DNA of 64,000 bases, taken from contig NC_018017.1 of assembly GCF_000243155.2 (NCBI RefSeq), positions 992,001-1,056,000 of the forward strand, read 5' to 3'. Below the pieces are notes generated by a model. The model did no database searches and was not told the origin of the DNA. It worked only from the letters and a program-made list of their open reading frames with translations. A program made the position numbers and the translations under genes. This document shows positions 26,842-35,044 of the stretch, in pieces. The number at the start of each line of letters is the position of its first letter. The stretch's first letter is position 1. Source of the DNA: Desulfitobacterium dehalogenans ATCC 51507 (GTDB lineage Bacteria > Bacillota > Desulfitobacteriia > Desulfitobacteriales > Desulfitobacteriaceae).

Positions 26842-27503
26842 GCTAATTTCCTTTTCATGGTTTCTATGGATCGGGCATGTCGTCCGATTATTTCGTCTAA
26901 GGATTGACTATCTTCCTGAATTTCACCTAGAGTGGTGGACATGGATTTAACCGCTAATTCAATGATATTTGTTTTACTATTTATGATTGTGAGCATTTCC
27001 TGATGCTCTCGTTGATTTTGCTCATAATGGCTTTTTTGAACATCAGCAATGATTTGGATATCTTTCCGAGTGCTTTCCAATAAAAGCGTATTTTTCGCCA
27101 CCAGAGATTGTAAGTTACCGACATCTTTTTGCAGGGAAGGGATATCGCTCTTCATGGAACCGACGTCTTTTTGCAGGGCCGAGATATCGCCCTTCACGGA
27201 ACCGACGTCTTTTTGCAGGGCCGAGATATCGCCCTTCACGGAACTGACATCTTTTTGAAGGGCCGAGATATCGCCCTTCACGGAACTGACATCTTTTTGA
27301 AGGGACGAGATATCGCCCTTCACGGAACCGACATCTTTTTGCAGGGCCGAGATATCGCCTTTCATGGAACCGACATCCTTCTGTAGGGCCGAGATATCAC
27401 CCTTCATAGAACTGACATCCCTCTGAAGCGAATCGATATTTTCACTCATTGTTGTTTGACCGTGCAGTAGCTTATTGAGAATTTCGCGTATCTCCTGATC
27501 CAC
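26829..27503 (-). CDS. Coiled-coil protein with 14-residue tandem repeats
   Basis: 224-residue cytoplasmic-looking protein starting at GTG after AAGGTGGTGA. Residues 25-122 are seven near-identical 14-residue units of consensus (A/S)LQKDV(G/S)S(V/M)KGDIS, plus a partial eighth. Two heptads per unit with hydrophobics at a/d positions predict a long parallel coiled coil. The C-terminal third (NTLLLESTRKDIQIIADVQKSHYEQNQREHQEMLTII) is also helical. Similar proteins in Firmicutes are annotated only as hypothetical. Function unknown; the repeat number may vary between strains. Confidence 0.8.
   Translation of the reverse strand: MDQEIREILNKLLHGQTTMSENIDSLQRDVSSMKGDISALQKDVGSMKGDISALQKDVGSVKGDISSLQKDVSSVKGDISALQKDVSSVKGDISALQKDVGSVKGDISALQKDVGSMKSDIPSLQKDVGNLQSLVAKNTLLLESTRKDIQIIADVQKSHYEQNQREHQEMLTIINSKTNIIELAVKSMSTTLGEIQEDSQSLDEIIGRHARSIETMKRKLAKTL
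27138..27431. repeat. Seven tandem 42-bp coding repeats
   Basis: 42-bp units in direct tandem, differing at a few positions, all in frame with the minus-strand gene. Divergence is mostly at codons for Gly/Ser and Val/Met. The final unit toward 27138 is more diverged (KSDIP). Confidence 0.9.
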
Positions 27504-27582
27504 TCGATCACCACCTTGCTATTAATATAACATATTTTGGATGATATTCAATAGTTTGATTTCCCACTGGGAATGTGCCCGG

Positions 27583-27612
27583 TTGACAGCGGGAGATAAA
27601 GACTTATATAAT
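27583..27612 (+). promoter_or_regulatory. Consensus sigma-A promoter of ABC-F leader
   Basis: Exact TTGACA (27583-27588) and exact TATAAT (27607-27612), spacer 18. A start near 27619 would give a leader of about 310 bases. Confidence 0.8.
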
Positions 27613-27644
27613 GAGGTAGAAAAGCCTGCTCTTGGCTTATTTTA

Positions 27645-27710
27645 ATGAAAGGTAAGGTATCTGCAGAAAATGCGCAACTAATTCACTTTGCAAGGAAAAT
27701 ATGCTTTTGA
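27645..27710 (+). CDS. Possible 21-residue leader peptide
   Basis: ATG-initiated small frame MKGKVSAENAQ...RKICF ending TGA at 27708, located about 25 bases after the predicted transcription start. The ribosome binding site is weak. Support comes only from its position within an attenuator-like leader. Confidence 0.35.
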   Translation: MKGKVSAENAQLIHFARKICF

Positions 27711-27898
27711 GAAAAGTCGTGGTAACGGCTTTGAAATGTATGCATTTTTGCCTGTGAGTGGATAGTGATTATTCTCTGTGGATAGCTTTTCATACAACTG
27801 CGCCTTACTGTACATTCTAAAGTGTCCTATGACCGAAAAAGGGTTTTGAGACATAGGTAGAATTATAGTCTATTGCGTTGTAATCGAAATGACACTAT

Positions 27899-27928
27899 CC
27901 TCTCCGGTAAGAATAGGAGGGGTTTTTT
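27899..27928 (+). terminator. Attenuator hairpin containing the ABC-F ribosome binding site
   Basis: CCTCTCC (27899-27905) pairs fully with GGAGGGG (27916-27922), one G-U pair, 10-base loop, followed by T6. The GGAGGGG strand is also the Shine-Dalgarno of the next gene, so the hairpin could both terminate transcription and hide the start. Confidence 0.7.
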
Positions 27929-29581
27929 ATTTTATTAGTTGAATGCAGCAATGTAAAAAAATATTTCGGAGACCGTTTGATTATTGATATCAAAAAATTA
28001 AGCCTTTATTCTGAAGATAGAATCGGAATCGTTGGTATTAATGGAGTGGGTAAAACCACCTTGCTAAACCTTCTCAGTCAAAAACTTCCACCTGATGAGG
28101 GGTGGGTGAAAGTCAATGGTCAATCCTCAACGGTTTCCCAGATGGAACCACCTGAGCATGAAATGATCAGTCAAGAAATGGCGTCGAAATTCAAAATTCC
28201 CATGACCTATAGCGAGAGTATGAGCGGTGGCGAAAAGACCCGCTTTAAGCTGGCGGATTGCTTAAGCCAAAACAGTGCGATGATCTTTGCCGATGAGCCC
28301 ACCAGCAATATGGATATGGAGGGAATCGAGCTGATTGAGCATTATTTTGCAGAGTATTCCGGCGGATTATTCCTCATTTCTCATGACCGTACCCTCCTTG
28401 ATGGTTTATGCAATAAGATTCTGGAATTGGAGGATGGCCGGATTAAAGTTTATCCGGGCAATTACAGCAGCTATAGTGAGCAGAAGGCTCGGGAAAGAGA
28501 AAGGGCCCAGTTTGAATATGAGCAATACGTTTCAGAAAAAAAGCGGCTGGAGAGGGTTGTGATCGAGACCAGCGAAAAATCAAAGTCGATTCGGAAGACA
28601 CCCCGTAGGATGGGGAATTCTGAGGCCAGGCTTCATAAGATGGGGAATCAAAAAGCTAAAGCTAATCTTGACCGGGCACAAAAAAGTGTGGAGACAAGAA
28701 TCGAGCAACTGGAGGTTAAGGAAAAACCTAAGCAAATCGAGAAGATCAAGCTGGATATTGCTGATGCTCAGAAACTTCATAGTAAAGTGATTATCGAAGG
28801 TAAGAAGCTCAACAAAGCCTTTGCAGGTAAAATAATCTTTCAAAATGCGGAGTTCCGTATTGAAAACGAGGCAAGGGTAGCTTTGATTGGGCCTAATGGA
28901 TGCGGAAAGAGCACCTTGCTTAAAATGATCATCAACCGGGATGATTCCATAAGAGTTGCTCCCAGTGCCCGAATCGGCTACTTTAGTCAGGACTTAAGTA
29001 TATTGGATGAAGATGCCAGTATCCTGGGCAATGTGATGGAAGAAAGCATCCATGAGGAGAGTTTTGTAAGAAGGTTATTGGCCCGGCTGCTTTTTAAAGG
29101 AGATGCAGTGTATAAGAAAGTAAATGTGTTGAGCGGGGGTGAGCGAGTAAAAGCTTCCTTTGCCAAGATTCTCTGTCAAGACTTTAATCTATTAATCCTC
29201 GACGAACCGACCAATTATCTTGACATCAATTCCATGGAGGTTATTGAGGATGTCCTGCAAAACTATGAGCGCTCATTGCTTTTTGTTTCCCATGATCGTC
29301 GCTTTATCAGCTCAGTGGCGAATCATATCATGACCATCGAGAATCATAGTATCAAAACCTTCAAGGGGAGTTATGAAGAGTATTTGGCACAGAAAAACAA
29401 AGGGGTTGACAGGGCAAAAGAAGAGATTGAGAAAGAAATTTTTGTCTTGCAGAACCGCTTGACGGAAGTGGTAGGCAGAATTTCCATGCCTACTAAAAAA
29501 GATAAGGTTGAAGATCTTGATAAGGAGTATTATGCTATTTTAACTGAAGTAAAGAGGCTCAAGGCTATGCTGAAGCTTTAG
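27929..29581 (+). CDS. ABC-F family ribosomal protection-like ATPase
   Basis: Cytoplasmic protein with two ABC domains and no membrane part. Domain 1: Walker A GINGVGKTT, signature MSGGEKTRFKLA, Walker B IFADEPTSNMD. The inter-domain linker (about residues 190-275) is charged and helical, as in antibiotic-resistance ABC-F proteins. Domain 2: GPNGCGKST, LSGGERVKASFA, LILDEPTNYLD. Homology extends upstream of the first TTG (27977) to LLVECSNVKKYFGDRL, which has no ATG/GTG/TTG; ATT at 27929, six bases after AGGAGGGG, is the best start, giving 550 residues. The resemblance is to Lsa/CplR/Vga-type proteins that eject lincosamide, pleuromutilin and streptogramin drugs; this is inferred. Confidence 0.85.
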   Translation: MLLVECSNVKKYFGDRLIIDIKKLSLYSEDRIGIVGINGVGKTTLLNLLSQKLPPDEGWVKVNGQSSTVSQMEPPEHEMISQEMASKFKIPMTYSESMSGGEKTRFKLADCLSQNSAMIFADEPTSNMDMEGIELIEHYFAEYSGGLFLISHDRTLLDGLCNKILELEDGRIKVYPGNYSSYSEQKARERERAQFEYEQYVSEKKRLERVVIETSEKSKSIRKTPRRMGNSEARLHKMGNQKAKANLDRAQKSVETRIEQLEVKEKPKQIEKIKLDIADAQKLHSKVIIEGKKLNKAFAGKIIFQNAEFRIENEARVALIGPNGCGKSTLLKMIINRDDSIRVAPSARIGYFSQDLSILDEDASILGNVMEESIHEESFVRRLLARLLFKGDAVYKKVNVLSGGERVKASFAKILCQDFNLLILDEPTNYLDINSMEVIEDVLQNYERSLLFVSHDRRFISSVANHIMTIENHSIKTFKGSYEEYLAQKNKGVDRAKEEIEKEIFVLQNRLTEVVGRISMPTKKDKVEDLDKEYYAILTEVKRLKAMLKL

Positions 29582-29590
29582 CAATCGTCT

Positions 29591-29626
29591 AAGTTAGGAC
29601 AAAGCGGTTTTGTCCTAACTTTTTTA
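29591..29626 (+). terminator. Terminator after ABC-F gene
   Basis: Perfect stem AAGTTAGGACAAA / TTTGTCCTAACTT with GCGGT loop, then TTTTT. Confidence 0.9.
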
Positions 29627-29742
29627 TATTTCGTGATAATTTTCCTTAACAATTTTGATAAAATTATTTAAAATATTGGTAGGCAGCAACTGAGAGAGGA
29701 GGTTCGGAAAAGTAGCTGTGATAAAAAATTGAGGTGACAAAG

Positions 29743-30018
29743 GTGGATTATAAGATTCCTCATCAATGTCCGATTTGTAAGCATGAGATGCGTGTGACCA
29801 AACTGGCCTGTACCCATTGTCCTACAATGGTCGAAGGAGAATTTCGCACTTGTAAATTTTGCAAGTTGCCCGATGATCAGCTCCTTTTTGTAGAAACCTT
29901 TCTTAAATGCCGAGGAAATATAAAAGAGGTTGAAAAGGAATTGGGAATCTCATACCCAACTGTGCGAAGTCGTCTCGATTGTGTGATAGAGTCGTTGGGT
30001 GACCATAAAAGAGAATGA
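29743..30018 (+). CDS. DUF2089 family protein
   Basis: 91 residues from GTG 29743, with GAGGTGA upstream; GTG 29734 is an alternative. The N-terminal half is a zinc ribbon with CPICK, CTHC and CKFC cysteine pairs. The C-terminal half is a helix-turn-helix-like segment (FVETFLKCRGNIKEVEKELGISYPTVRSRLDCVIESLG). This is the DUF2089 layout, a probable DNA-binding regulator often next to genes encoding membrane or envelope proteins. Here it is monocistronic, and its target is unknown. Confidence 0.85.
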   Translation: MDYKIPHQCPICKHEMRVTKLACTHCPTMVEGEFRTCKFCKLPDDQLLFVETFLKCRGNIKEVEKELGISYPTVRSRLDCVIESLGDHKRE

Positions 30019-30062
30019 ATGCCATTTGCAGACCCTGAGAGTTATCGGGGTCTGTTTGTTTG

Positions 30063-30134
30063 TTGACAAAAGGTAATGAGATAGCTATACTTATTTAGTA
30101 GTTTAGTAAATTACTAAGTTACTAAATAAGTATA
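30063..30134 (+). promoter_or_regulatory. Promoter overlapped by a large operator palindrome
   Basis: TTGACA (30063-30068) and TATACT (30086-30091), spacer 17. From the -10 onward a perfect 15-bp inverted repeat TATACTTATTTAGTA / TACTAAATAAGTATA spans 30086-30134, with an inner dyad TTTAGTAA-ATTACTAA between the arms. It reads as several TTAGTAA-like half-sites arranged symmetrically over the start region, which should give tight repression. The cognate regulator is unidentified. Confidence 0.8.
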
Positions 30135-30188
30135 TCTATCTTGGGTAGAGAAGATGATGAAATTATTTTGGTGATGGAGGTTTTAATC

Positions 30189-30668
30189 ATGAAAATACCA
30201 ACCAGCTTAAAGCATAAGCCGGTGATCGTATCCGAAAACTATGAAAACGTGGATGGCCGTTATGCCTATAAGTCTGATGCCAAGGGCCTTTCCTTAGGGT
30301 TAGCTCAGTGGAATGATCGGGGTAAAGTGGATATTTCTGCTAAAGTATGGAGATATACTGGAGAAAAGTGGTCCAGACAATCGGAAGAACTTCCACTTCA
30401 TCGAATTCTTGATTTAGCAATTTTGGTATGCCGGGCTAAGCTTCACTTTCGGGAAGCCTATCGTTATGATAATCTCTATGACTTGGAAAAACCGGTAATT
30501 GACAGAATTGGTCTACAAGGTGATGCTATGACGGTGGCTGTCTGCACTGATAATGAGAAAATCAATGAAGATATAAAGCTGTTTAATCAGGCTCTATGCA
30601 ATGATGATGAGCTTTTAGGAGAGCGCCTGCGAGCTCTCTCAGCGATTCTTAAGGAGATGGGGTACTAA
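30189..30668 (+). CDS. DUF6530-like hypothetical protein
   Basis: 159 residues from ATG 30189, preceded by GGAGG. No signal peptide or membrane helix. Landmarks are MKIPTSLKHKPVIVSENYENVDGRYAYKSDAKGLSLGLAQWN and KVWRYTGEKWSRQSEELPLHRILDLAILVCRAKLHF. I believe this matches a domain of unknown function (DUF6530), from memory. It is the first gene of a two-gene unit under a palindromic operator; its stop abuts the next ATG. Confidence 0.65.
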   Translation: MKIPTSLKHKPVIVSENYENVDGRYAYKSDAKGLSLGLAQWNDRGKVDISAKVWRYTGEKWSRQSEELPLHRILDLAILVCRAKLHFREAYRYDNLYDLEKPVIDRIGLQGDAMTVAVCTDNEKINEDIKLFNQALCNDDELLGERLRALSAILKEMGY

Positions 30669-31022
30669 ATGATGGATAGGAAAAAGGAACTCAAAGAGCA
30701 ATATAAGCAGACGAGGTCTGATATGGGGATCGTAGGGATTCGCTCAAAGAAAGAGGCCTGGTATTATATTGAGGGAACTCAAAATCTGAGGGCGACCCTC
30801 AATGGCATACGGTTTAAGCTGGAGACCGGGTTCTTTCCCTGCCGGGAGCTGCTGAAGAAATGGAAGGAGCAAGGGGAAGAACACTTTACCTTTGAAGTTC
30901 TTGAACAGCTTGAATATGATAAGGATGAGACCAAGACCGATTACACCGATGACCTTGCCCTCTTACTGATGGAGTGGGAAGAGAAATTAGAGGGTCAGGG
31001 GTTCACAGTAGTCAAACGGTAG
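30669..31022 (+). CDS. Small GIY-YIG nuclease family protein
   Basis: 117 residues beginning directly after the previous stop. It resembles short GIY-YIG-annotated proteins of Firmicutes: MDRKKELKEQYKQ, GIVGIRSKKEAWYYIEGTQNLRATLNGIRFKLETGFFPCRELLKKWKEQGEEHFTFEVLEQLEYDKDETKTDYTDDL. The canonical GIY and YIG strands are degenerate, so nuclease activity is uncertain. A terminator follows. Confidence 0.65.
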   Translation: MMDRKKELKEQYKQTRSDMGIVGIRSKKEAWYYIEGTQNLRATLNGIRFKLETGFFPCRELLKKWKEQGEEHFTFEVLEQLEYDKDETKTDYTDDLALLLMEWEEKLEGQGFTVVKR

Positions 31023-31031
31023 ATCCTTCTT

Positions 31032-31073
31032 AATGCCCAACATCCCAGCGCAGGGTGATGGGCATTATTTTTT
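31032..31073 (+). terminator. Terminator after GIY-YIG-like gene
   Basis: Imperfect stem AATGCCC-A-CATCCC / GGGTGA-TGGGCATT, then ATTTTTTC. Confidence 0.8.
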
Positions 31074-31207
31074 CAAGAACCGAAAAACTTTACATGAATA
31101 AGGGGAATAGGTTTACAATAAGATTAAGAATATCTTGAATATATTGAGACAGCGATCAGATTAGAGTCTAAGGGTCTCGTAAATAATGTGAAAAGGTAAG
31201 AGGTAAA

Positions 31208-32479
31208 ATGCGCAAAAAAACGATAGCAATACTCGGAATAGTTAGTTTAGTCTTGGTTTTAGGATTTGTCTTTTTATCCCAAAGGATAAACCTTCAGGAT
31301 TTTAACACTCCCATGTCAGGTCAACAAGGGGGCAATAATCCGACCGCTCCCTCAGAAGAGACTCCTGTGATTGACCCCCTTAAGGAACGGATCCAAGCGA
31401 TGACCTTAGAGGAGAAGGTCGGACAACTGGTAATGGTGGGAGTGGACGGGTATGAGATCAATGCCAATGCTCAGCAGTTAATTCAGAATTACCATGTGGG
31501 TGGTTTTGTACTTTTAAAGAAAAATGTGAACGATACTCAGCAGATGTTAAAGTTACTCAATGCATTAAAAGACACGAATGGAGTCAATAAGATTCCCTTA
31601 TTCTTAGCTCTTGATGAAGAAGGAGGCAGGGTATCCAGGATGCCTTCAGAATTTAAAAAGATGCCTTCCAGTCTGCGGGTTGGAGCACAGAATAATGGGG
31701 CTTTAGGGAAAAGAATGGGAGAAATCCTGGGCAGGGAAGTCAAAGAATTTGGGATGAATATGAATTTCGCCCCAGTTCTCGATATTTTCAGTAATCCAAA
31801 GAACACGGTTATCGGTGATCGTGCATTTGGGAATACCCCCGAGCTTGTCAGTAAAGTGGGAATACAAGCCATGGGAGGAATTCAGGATCAAGGTATTATC
31901 TCTGTAGTTAAACATTTTCCGGGTCATGGGGATACTTCAGTGGATTCCCATGTGGGATTACCCAGAGTTGATTACGATTTGGAACGATTAAGGAACTTTG
32001 AACTTGTTCCTTTCGCAGAAGCCATTGCCAATGATGTGGATGCCATCATGCTGGCCCACATCTTGCTGCCGAAGATTGATCCGGATTACCCGGCATCCTT
32101 TTCGGAAGCTCTCATCAGTGATATCCTTCGTAAAGAGATGAGCTATGACGGGGTCGTCATTACGGATGATATGACCATGGGGGCTATTGTGGAGAATTAT
32201 AGTATCGGTGAGGCCGCGGTGAAATCCATCCTGGCAGGCAGCGATATTGTACTGGTCTGCCATGATTTCGCTAAGGAAGAGGCTGTACTTAAGGAGATCC
32301 TTAATGCTGCGGAGACGGGTAAAATTCCATCGGACCGGATAGATGAAAGTGTTTACCGTGTCTTAAAGTTGAAAGAGAAGTATGCTTTAGCTGACCGACA
32401 AATAGACTCAGTGGATGTACAAGGTATCAACGCCGAAATTGAGCAGCTTTATAAAAATTATCCGGCTTTAAAAGGGTAG
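31208..32479 (+). CDS. nagZ: Glycoside hydrolase family 3, beta-N-acetylhexosaminidase (NagZ-like)
   Basis: 423-residue exported or membrane-anchored enzyme: one N-terminal hydrophobic helix (residues 4-22), a Ser/Pro/Gly/Asn linker, then a GH3 barrel. Diagnostic motifs are ALDEEGGRVSRM, VKHFPGHGDTSVDSHVGLP (the NagZ His/Asp acid-base loop) and VITDDMTMGAI with the nucleophile aspartate. In Gram-positive bacteria NagZ removes N-acetylglucosamine from muropeptides during cell wall recycling. It is monocistronic, with a terminator downstream. Confidence 0.92.
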   Translation: MRKKTIAILGIVSLVLVLGFVFLSQRINLQDFNTPMSGQQGGNNPTAPSEETPVIDPLKERIQAMTLEEKVGQLVMVGVDGYEINANAQQLIQNYHVGGFVLLKKNVNDTQQMLKLLNALKDTNGVNKIPLFLALDEEGGRVSRMPSEFKKMPSSLRVGAQNNGALGKRMGEILGREVKEFGMNMNFAPVLDIFSNPKNTVIGDRAFGNTPELVSKVGIQAMGGIQDQGIISVVKHFPGHGDTSVDSHVGLPRVDYDLERLRNFELVPFAEAIANDVDAIMLAHILLPKIDPDYPASFSEALISDILRKEMSYDGVVITDDMTMGAIVENYSIGEAAVKSILAGSDIVLVCHDFAKEEAVLKEILNAAETGKIPSDRIDESVYRVLKLKEKYALADRQIDSVDVQGINAEIEQLYKNYPALKG

Positions 32480-32494
32480 ATTATAACAATTCAA

Positions 32495-32540
32495 AAAGGG
32501 AGCAAGCCTTGCCTGTATGCAAAAAGCTTGCTCCCTTTAA
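32495..32540. terminator. Terminator between convergent nagZ and anti-sigma gene
   Basis: Stem AAAGGGAGCAAGC / GCTTGCTCCCTTT with an 18-base loop; flanking A and T runs make it usable in both directions. Confidence 0.8.
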
Positions 32541-32572
32541 GCGTTTTTATAGACTGCAGCTCCAGCGCCCAA

Positions 32573-34111
32573 TCAGCGCGGGACATAGCCTGTGACGGTC
32601 CAGATACCTGTCTCATCCTGACGTATTAAGCGTTCCAGATATACGGTTTTCACCGGACTATCGGATACTTGAATGACGGCTTTTTTGCCATCATTATCAG
32701 TCAGCTGGAGAGCATTGGTGTTTAAGGGCGGCTCGCCGGTAATCCCTTCCGGGGAGATCTTCAGAGCGACGAAGGTAAAAGCTACTTGGGTGGGATCGAG
32801 CTGCCAAGGACTACTCCCGGCATCCACTTGCTGTTGACTGTTTTTTACCACTTCCATATTAACCTCTACGGGAATCATATTCTGTGGGGGCGTTGCTCTG
32901 ACTTGTGGGGTAAAGTTAAGGTTGGTGGAGAGTTGCTTCGCCAATTCTTCCACACGTTCTCCTTGAACAAAGATTTCCCGACCATCATGCTGCCAGCGCA
33001 GGCTATTGGGTAAGATTTCGAGAGGCCCGCCCTCTGCTTTCCCCAGGATAGCGAGGAGATTGGGAACGAAGGGTGTAGTGGCTTTGGCTTGAACTACTAT
33101 GGTATCGCCAAAATCAAAAACCACACGGTTTGCTGAAGCAAAAATTCGTTGGGGAGTCTCCGAAAGCTGGGCAGAGGTCATTCCGCTGACTTTGAGGGCT
33201 TCCTCTAAGGATGCCACAGCTTTATCCGGGTTCTTGTCAATGACCTTATAATCCTGGGGAGGATTATAGGCAAAGATGTCATCTGTTAGGGTAGTGTTAG
33301 TTTCAAGGCTGACATAGGTGTAGGTGGTTTGCAGGGACTTTTGCATTGCTGTTTGAAGCTGTATGGGTAGATGGGTTTCCTGGTCAATCCATAGGGAGTA
33401 AGGAAGACCGCCGGGAGGTTGGATTTCAATATGGGTGGCAGCATGTCCTGTGATGGTGTCTTCCCCAATGATTTGGTGAGGATAGCGTAAAGCTTTGGCG
33501 GCTTCTTTTTGGAGATCAAAGTCGTGAGGATCCAGGTAAATGGGGAGGAGGGAGATTTCTTTGGCTGCGGGGTTTGTGCTCCAACGGATTTCTCCATTGT
33601 TCACAGTAAAAAGCCCATTCTGAGTTTTTGTGGCGTATTTTTCACCGTCGGACCAGATCTCCGTGCGGGTTAGGACTTGGCGCTCACCGGCTTCATTGGT
33701 ACTGACCTTTTCAAGGACGCCATGATAATTTTGCAGCTGCTTCACAGATTCTTCCATAGCCATGACGATAGTTTGATTGGAACCGGACCAGGGAGAGAAG
33801 AGGATCAGGAAGACAAGGATGCTTGCTACAAGGCCTGCCCAAGGGATGAATCTCAGAGTACGGTAGTTAGATTTTGAAATGCTTTTTGAGTCACTGGCCA
33901 TGGGCTCAAGCTTTTGCCAGAGGCTTGCCATGAATTCTTGACTGGGTTCTGAATCAAAAGCCTTAACCCTTTTGGCGAGTGATTGGAGCTCCTTATCCTC
34001 TTCTGTGATATCATAATCCTCAGGAGAGCTATTTCCATTTAAAGCGTCAATATAGTGATCAAGGAGCTCTTCAGGTGAGGGATGGTCCTTAGGATGATCG
34101 CTACTCATCAC
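32573..34111 (-). CDS. Probable anti-sigma factor with LolA/RseB-like outer domain
   Basis: 512-residue single-pass membrane protein. A cytoplasmic N-terminus of about 90 residues is followed by a membrane helix at 92-108 (WAGLVASILVFLILFSP). The outer part (about 115-300) resembles LolA/RseB-type lipid-sensing domains, with YHGVLEKVS and GHAATHIEIQPPGGLPYSLWIDQETHLPI. The C-terminal 200 residues are unassigned. The start overlaps the upstream ECF sigma gene by 4 bases, as expected for a sigma/anti-sigma pair. Its signal is unknown; envelope stress is plausible. Confidence 0.75.
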   Translation of the reverse strand: MMSSDHPKDHPSPEELLDHYIDALNGNSSPEDYDITEEDKELQSLAKRVKAFDSEPSQEFMASLWQKLEPMASDSKSISKSNYRTLRFIPWAGLVASILVFLILFSPWSGSNQTIVMAMEESVKQLQNYHGVLEKVSTNEAGERQVLTRTEIWSDGEKYATKTQNGLFTVNNGEIRWSTNPAAKEISLLPIYLDPHDFDLQKEAAKALRYPHQIIGEDTITGHAATHIEIQPPGGLPYSLWIDQETHLPIQLQTAMQKSLQTTYTYVSLETNTTLTDDIFAYNPPQDYKVIDKNPDKAVASLEEALKVSGMTSAQLSETPQRIFASANRVVFDFGDTIVVQAKATTPFVPNLLAILGKAEGGPLEILPNSLRWQHDGREIFVQGERVEELAKQLSTNLNFTPQVRATPPQNMIPVEVNMEVVKNSQQQVDAGSSPWQLDPTQVAFTFVALKISPEGITGEPPLNTNALQLTDNDGKKAVIQVSDSPVKTVYLERLIRQDETGIWTVTGYVPR

Positions 34112-34617
34112 AAGTCTCCTCCTTTCTGTTGATAACTATGGATGTAAGAGCGTAGGGTCTGCAAGGCTCTATACTGCAGCCCGCGGATGGAGCTTTCACT
34201 GCGTCCCATAAGTGTGGCGGTTTCTTTGCGGGAATAGCCCTGAATAATGCGGTACTCCAAAATCTGACGATAATCAGAGGGAAGCTGATTCATCAGTTCA
34301 TGTAGGGTGGAACGGTTCAGCCATTCTTCTTCGGGAGAGGGATACTCGGGCTCCGGGAGATGTTCAAGATGGTTTTGGGCTACTAATTTATGACGATAAC
34401 GATCGGTCATAAGATTCCGGGCAATTTGCTTGAGATAGGCATAAGGCGGGAGGTTGCCTGAATCTTGCTTAAGACAGCGTAGATAGGTTTCTTGGGTAAT
34501 GTCTTCAGTTTCCTCTTTACTTTGGAGTTGGGAGTAAATAAAACGATATAGCTTTGTTACAGTTTCTCGATACCAGCTCTCCATAGTGGAGGGCGGGGGG
34601 CCGGTTTTGGATTCCAC
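34108..34617 (-). CDS. ECF RNA polymerase sigma factor
   Basis: 169 residues starting at GTG after GGGAGGTGA. Region 2 is visible at about 20-85 (LYRFIYSQLQSKEETEDITQETYLRCLKQ) and region 4 at about 108-158 (LHELMNQLPSDYRQILEYRIIQGYSRKETATLMGRSESSIRGLQYRALQTLR). It shares a 4-base overlap with the membrane anti-sigma gene. Just upstream lies the IS110-type element, which may separate the gene from its native promoter. Confidence 0.9.
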   Translation of the reverse strand: MESKTGPPPSTMESWYRETVTKLYRFIYSQLQSKEETEDITQETYLRCLKQDSGNLPPYAYLKQIARNLMTDRYRHKLVAQNHLEHLPEPEYPSPEEEWLNRSTLHELMNQLPSDYRQILEYRIIQGYSRKETATLMGRSESSIRGLQYRALQTLRSYIHSYQQKGGDL

Positions 34618-34689
34618 AGGTTCACCTCCCTATAATATTTTTTGATTTTCTTTGAATATCTCGCTTTTTCATAGAATTCCTTACCAAAC

Positions 34690-35044
34690 AAACTAGCTCA
34701 CCACGGATAGAATTCGCATAGAATGCCTAATTCAGAGAATTTGGGTATAGCAAAGCAAACGTCTGCTTTTTTAGCATATGTTGGCCGTTGTAAACCCATT
34801 ATTCTCACGGTGGTAAACCTCCCATGTCTAACAGGGTCAAGGTTAAAACCTGCCCTAAATTCCTTCGTTCCACCTATCCATGATTGGGTGTCAGTTATGC
34901 TCCTCAACCGAGTCATTGCTCTAATGGTGATTTATTCGACTGACTACCAGCTCTTGTGTCTTGTTAGGTTACCTGGATGACTCGCTTCTGTGGTGACGCT
35001 TTACCCACAGACCGTTTACTTTTTATGGTTTCTCTGCTATTCTG
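34690..35044 (-). ncRNA. Candidate bridge/seek RNA region of the IS
   Basis: About 350 bases 3' of the transposase with no plausible gene. IS110-family elements encode a structured guide RNA in a non-coding end, downstream of the transposase in the IS1111 subgroup. Local pairing such as AGGTT / AACCT inside GGGTC..GCCC supports folding, but the loops that pair with target and donor were not identified. Confidence 0.35.

Larger units (their letters stand above)
27504..27928 (+). promoter_or_regulatory. Long leader of the ABC-F gene
   Basis: 425 bases without a conventional gene. In order: promoter TTGACA-N18-TATAAT (27583-27612), a possible 21-codon leader peptide (27645-27710), a small hairpin CCTATG / CATAGG (about 27826-27856), and a terminator-like hairpin whose 3' strand is the ribosome binding site of the ABC-F gene. 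The layout matches attenuation-controlled antibiotic-resistance ABC-F genes, in which stalled ribosomes on a leader peptide prevent termination. Confidence 0.65.

Noticed and set aside
27129..27386. Plus-strand frame with repeated DIALHGTDVFLQGR units
   Set aside because: It is the antisense reading of the minus-strand 42-bp repeats, has no ribosome binding site, and its repeats follow from the coding strand.
27138..27431. CRISPR-like regular repeats
   Set aside because: Units are contiguous with no spacers and are in frame with a coiled-coil protein.
34723..34980. 85-codon frame beside the transposase
   Set aside because: Lies in the non-coding end of the IS, with no ribosome binding site or recognisable domain.
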